Assembly (NCBI GenBank): GCA_900315975.1
Contig: ONBA01000008.1
Span: 1-64,000 of the forward strand
Reading direction: 5' to 3'
Origin: an uncultured Ruminococcus sp.
Lineage (GTDB): Bacteria; Bacillota_A; Clostridia; Oscillospirales; Ruminococcaceae
DNA length: 64,000 nt
In this document: positions 60,784 to 64,000 of the stretch, piece after piece
How positions within the stretch are numbered: the first letter of the stretch is position 1
Layout of the letters: each line of letters starts with the position of its first letter
The notes under the pieces: model-generated
What the model was told of the DNA's origin: nothing
Databases searched by the model: none
Seen by the model: only the letters and a program-made list of their open reading frames with translations
Made by a program: the position numbers and the translations under genes

Positions 60784-61500
60784 ATGATGAAAATAGATAT
60801 TTCAAAAAAATCTTGTTTGGCATTTCTTCTGATTTGCTTTATTATTCTTTCAGCGATAGCCTGTGCTGTTGATTTCAGAATGGAGCAGACTTTTTGTCCT
60901 CAGCCGCTTTCTGCCGGAAAACTGGACTGTATCGGAGATGCGACAAAGCTTATGATTGTCGCTCACCCCGACGATGAGACGATATGGGGCGGTGCACATC
61001 TGCTTGATGGTGGTTATTTCGTTTTATGCATTACTAATGGCAAGAATAAGCGCCGCGCTGATGAATTTCGCAGAGCTGTTGAAAAATCTGGCAATACTTC
61101 GCTGATACTTGATTATCCGGACAAAACTAATTTCGTCCGCAATGACTGGAATTATTCTAAAGAGGGGATAGAGGCTGATATTCAGCTTGTTTTGTCGGCA
61201 AAACACTGGGACTTCGTTGTTACCCATAATCCCGACGGTGAATACGGTCATATCCACCATAAAATGACTAATGCACTGACTGTTCAGGCTTTTGAGCAGA
61301 CTCATTCCGCTGAAAAGCTCCTTTTCTTCGGTGATTACTACAAGGCTTCGGATATCGGAAAAGCCGGTGATACCGCCATTCCCGATGAAACTATGCGTGA
61401 AAAGCTTATTCTGTGCGATATGTATTCTTCTCAGAAACGTACCATGAATAAGCTTTCACATATGTTTCCCTATGAAAACTGGAAGGAGTATGACGAATGA
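60784..61500 (+). CDS. PIG-L family (LmbE-like) deacetylase with membrane anchor
   Basis: 238 residues. One N-terminal transmembrane helix (about 11-29) then a PIG-L domain with the metal motif AHPDDE (H61, D64) and the distal HIHHKM (zinc His). These enzymes deacetylate N-acetylglucosamine-type sugars on lipids, teichoic or cell-wall precursors, or small metabolites. The anchor suggests action at the outer face of the membrane. Its stop overlaps the start of the YfhO-like gene, so the two are likely one function in cell-envelope glycan modification (inference). Confidence 0.88.
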   Translation: MMKIDISKKSCLAFLLICFIILSAIACAVDFRMEQTFCPQPLSAGKLDCIGDATKLMIVAHPDDETIWGGAHLLDGGYFVLCITNGKNKRRADEFRRAVEKSGNTSLILDYPDKTNFVRNDWNYSKEGIEADIQLVLSAKHWDFVVTHNPDGEYGHIHHKMTNALTVQAFEQTHSAEKLLFFGDYYKASDIGKAGDTAIPDETMREKLILCDMYSSQKRTMNKLSHMFPYENWKEYDE

Positions 61501-64000
61501 ATGATTCACGCAACAAGCTTTCTTTCCGGTATGACGCTCCGGCTGTCGGTGCACTCGTATTTATGACTCTGATGATTATTTTTTCCATTTCATCTGCCGA
61601 TACGGTTTACGGCTCTAAAACTGATTGGGCTTCTCAGCACTATGCGATTCCGGAATACTTCCGCACACTTTTTTACGATACCGGTCAGCTTATTCCGTCG
61701 TATGCACCTAATTCCGGCGGCGGGGAAAATATATTCAATCTTTCGTATTACGGTCTGCTGTCACCGCTGATACTTCCTTCGTATCTGTTGCCGTCTGTCC
61801 CTATGGGGACGTACATTATCGTAACGTCAGTTGCCGCGGCACTGGTTTCAGAATGCGAATTATATTTTCTTCTGCGGCGACGTTATTCTTCGGCAGTCTC
61901 ACTGCTTTCAACCGTGTTTTTTGCACTTTCTGTGCCGCTGATACTCAATACTCACAGGCAGATCATGTTCACCTCGTTTATGCCGTTTCTGCTTATGTCA
62001 CTTCACGGTGCAGAGGCTTTTTTTAAGTCAGGAAAGAAAACTATCCTCGCGTCAGGTGTTTTCCTCATGGTGATGTGCAATTACTATTTTGCACCGTCTG
62101 CGGTTATTGCTGTTTTTATGTACGGGATTTGGCTCGCTTTAGGTGAAGAGCCGAAGTCTGTGTTCAAAAAGCTATTACCGTTTTCTCTTTGCATTTTTGC
62201 CGGAATATGCGCTTCGGCTGTGCTTATTCTTCCGACTGCTTATGGTCTTTTCGCTAACAGAGGTAATTCCGGTGAATCATCTGTTCTGAAAATGCTCGTT
62301 CCTGAATTGAGAATTGATAAACTTACATATTATAACTCTCCGATGGGACTTTCTGCTTTCGGAGTATTTGCGGCACTCTATTTCCTTGTCAAGGGCGGCA
62401 GACAGCAGAGGTTCGTTTCGGCAACGGTTCTGTCATTTGCTGTTTTCCCTGTAACTCTATATATTCTGAATGGCACTCTCTATACCGACCCTAAGGTGCT
62501 TTTTCCATTTCTGCCTATGGCTTTGACTCTTACTGCGGATATGCTGAATGTACTTCCTTATCTCAAAAGCCGGAAAACTTTAGCTCTGTTTATCTCTTTC
62601 TCTGTTATCGCTTTTTTTACAGGCGGTATGACCGTTATGACCGGTGCTTACCTTGTTGACGCTTTTATTGTTGCGGTGGGTATCTCACTATGTATCTTTA
62701 CTCACAAACGAGTTTTTATCGGTGCTTTTTTTGCTGTTCCCATATTTGTCTGTCTTTTTGGTAATCACTACGATAAGCTGACTTCAAGAAAAAGCTATGA
62801 GACGGTTAATTCTTCATCTGTTACTAAGCTGATTTCAGAACTTCCTGATGATGAACTGTACCGCACGGCTGTCGATACGGAAAGACTTTACTCTGTCAAT
62901 AAAATCTATTCGCCCCGACATTACAGTGACACCGTGTACTCATCTCTTCATTCACAGGACTATAACAATTTCTATTTCAATGAGATGTTAAACGAAAACG
63001 AGTTCCGCAATTCTGCACTGACAGTTCGCTCTAAAAATCCATTTTTTAATTCTTTCATGGGGGATAGGTATTACATTTCAAATCGTCCGGTCTCATTCTA
63101 TGGTTTTGAACTGGCTGACTCTGTAGACGGCTTTGACATCTACGTGAATAAAAATGCTTTTCCGCTTGCATATGTTCGTGATGATATTATGAGTGAGCGG
63201 CAGTACCGCACGCTTGTTTATCCCGATAATATCGCCGCATTGCTGAACTATACGATTGTTCCGACAGATGTACCCGATGTAAAGTTCTGTTCAGGTTACG
63301 AAAAAGTCGACATCAGTGATATTTTCGACAGTGCAGTTTCTGAATCAGTCGGCATGGAAAAAGTAATATCTACTGAAAACGGCAGGGCAGAGTTTGAATA
63401 TGTGCTTCCTGAATCTGTCCGCGGAAAGTTGCTTCTACTCCGCTTCAATGTTGCTGACCCATCTGAAAAAGATAATCGCAACTGGGAAAATAAGGGAGAT
63501 GTACGTATAACTATCAACGGAGTCAGGAATACTCTCAGTGACCCGTCATGGAAATACCATAACTGCAACAATTCGTTTGAATATGTTATCTCAGACATGA
63601 GCGATAAACTCGATATTGTAATGACTGGTGAGGATATACGTATCTCCGGAATTGATGCTTATGTACTTCCACCGGAGAAACTATCTGAACCTTTAACACG
63701 TATTACACCTTTTATTGCGGATATGTCCGAAACCCACGGTGATGTCATTTCGGGTACTATATGCCATCAGTGTGACAGCATTGTATGTACAAGCTTTGTT
63801 ATGCATGAGGGATTCAGAGTTTGGGTGGACGGTGAAGAAACTGTGCCGGTAAAAGTTGATACCGCATTCCTTGGTTTTCCTGTTAAAAGCGGAAGTCACA
63901 GAATAGTTATCAAGTTTACCGCTCCTATGCTTGGCGTAGGAAAATCTGTTTCGCTGATTGGTATTTTACTGCTTCTTATTTTTGCGGTTAATGATATTAT
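61497..64000 (+). CDS. YfhO-like polytopic membrane protein, 3' end outside window
   Basis: Open from ATG 61497 (GGAAGGAG nine bases upstream, ATGA overlap with the deacetylase) to the window end, more than 830 codons without a stop. About 12 hydrophobic helices occupy residues 15-430, followed by a large extracytoplasmic domain (about 440-815) and the start of a last helix (SLIGILLLLIFAVNDI). SYAPNSGGGENIFNLSYYGLLSPL in the first loop is the YfhO hallmark. B. subtilis YfhO-type proteins glycosylate lipoteichoic acid or are needed for envelope sugar modification. C-terminus missing. Confidence 0.85.
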   Translation, partial: MNDSRNKLSFRYDAPAVGALVFMTLMIIFSISSADTVYGSKTDWASQHYAIPEYFRTLFYDTGQLIPSYAPNSGGGENIFNLSYYGLLSPLILPSYLLPSVPMGTYIIVTSVAAALVSECELYFLLRRRYSSAVSLLSTVFFALSVPLILNTHRQIMFTSFMPFLLMSLHGAEAFFKSGKKTILASGVFLMVMCNYYFAPSAVIAVFMYGIWLALGEEPKSVFKKLLPFSLCIFAGICASAVLILPTAYGLFANRGNSGESSVLKMLVPELRIDKLTYYNSPMGLSAFGVFAALYFLVKGGRQQRFVSATVLSFAVFPVTLYILNGTLYTDPKVLFPFLPMALTLTADMLNVLPYLKSRKTLALFISFSVIAFFTGGMTVMTGAYLVDAFIVAVGISLCIFTHKRVFIGAFFAVPIFVCLFGNHYDKLTSRKSYETVNSSSVTKLISELPDDELYRTAVDTERLYSVNKIYSPRHYSDTVYSSLHSQDYNNFYFNEMLNENEFRNSALTVRSKNPFFNSFMGDRYYISNRPVSFYGFELADSVDGFDIYVNKNAFPLAYVRDDIMSERQYRTLVYPDNIAALLNYTIVPTDVPDVKFCSGYEKVDISDIFDSAVSESVGMEKVISTENGRAEFEYVLPESVRGKLLLLRFNVADPSEKDNRNWENKGDVRITINGVRNTLSDPSWKYHNCNNSFEYVISDMSDKLDIVMTGEDIRISGIDAYVLPPEKLSEPLTRITPFIADMSETHGDVISGTICHQCDSIVCTSFVMHEGFRVWVDGEETVPVKVDTAFLGFPVKSGSHRIVIKFTAPMLGVGKSVSLIGILLLLIFAVNDI

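Overview
The window looks like the chromosome of a Gram-positive, anaerobic, fibre-degrading Oscillospiraceae bacterium, most probably a Ruminococcus. The reasons are dockerin-bearing glycoside hydrolases (GH95, GH97), a membrane-anchored GH9 cellulase, clostridial sporulation genes (sipL-spoIVA), AAGGAGG-type ribosome binding sites and many TTGACA-17-TATAAT promoters. The species assignment is inference. I saw no rRNA, tRNA or CRISPR array.

Layout. (1) 1-5.8 kb is an AT-rich accessory island: the tail of a pentapeptide-repeat gene, then a compact operon (AAA/ABC-type ATPase, SAM methyltransferase, anti-phage-type dCTP deaminase, 60-aa basic protein) with its own promoter, an IS3-family element, a metallopeptidase gene remnant and recombination-type repeats. 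The ATPase and methyltransferase lie in one reading frame separated by a single TGA, so they look like a two-domain protein split by one stop codon. This is the most likely undescribed system in the window. (2) 6-10 kb: patatin-like lipase and membrane-anchored GH9, both minus. (3) 10.2-16.1 kb: sipL-spoIVA (spore coat), a nicotinamidase-like hydrolase with pncB (NAD salvage), trmB and a small membrane protein. (4) 16.1-23.6 kb: pyrR-pyrC-pyrF-carA-carB with a PyrR attenuator leader. (5) 23.7-30.5 kb: a two-gene minus-strand cluster of large secreted dockerin enzymes (GH97 then GH95). (6) 30.9-41.2 kb: HD phosphohydrolase, a GH13-DUF1653 fusion, cysK, a ComEA-like protein, an S1 protein, and a housekeeping run DUF951-prfA-sua5-coaE-M18 aminopeptidase. 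(7) 41.3-46.6 kb: three lipoproteins and a YtrA-type GntR/ABC operon with a candidate operator. (8) 46.7-54.1 kb: a two-component system co-transcribed with a CobW-like GTPase, membrane proteins, proC, and two more CobW-type GTPases, one fused to a DUF1980-like domain and one with a 51-bp tandem repeat encoding a His-rich tract. This suggests metal (zinc?) handling. (9) 54.2-64 kb: ACT protein plus hom, a MATE transporter, two paralogous diguanylate cyclases tail to tail, a PIG-L deacetylase and a YfhO-type membrane protein that runs off the end.

On a larger scale, the strand composition flips near 18.2 kb. Plus-strand genes to the left favour purine-ending codons (gga, gca, gta). Plus-strand genes to the right favour pyrimidine-ending codons (ggt, gct, ctc), and minus-strand genes show the mirror image. 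In a Bacillota chromosome this fits two converging replication forks, i.e. the terminus region, although an inversion breakpoint is possible.
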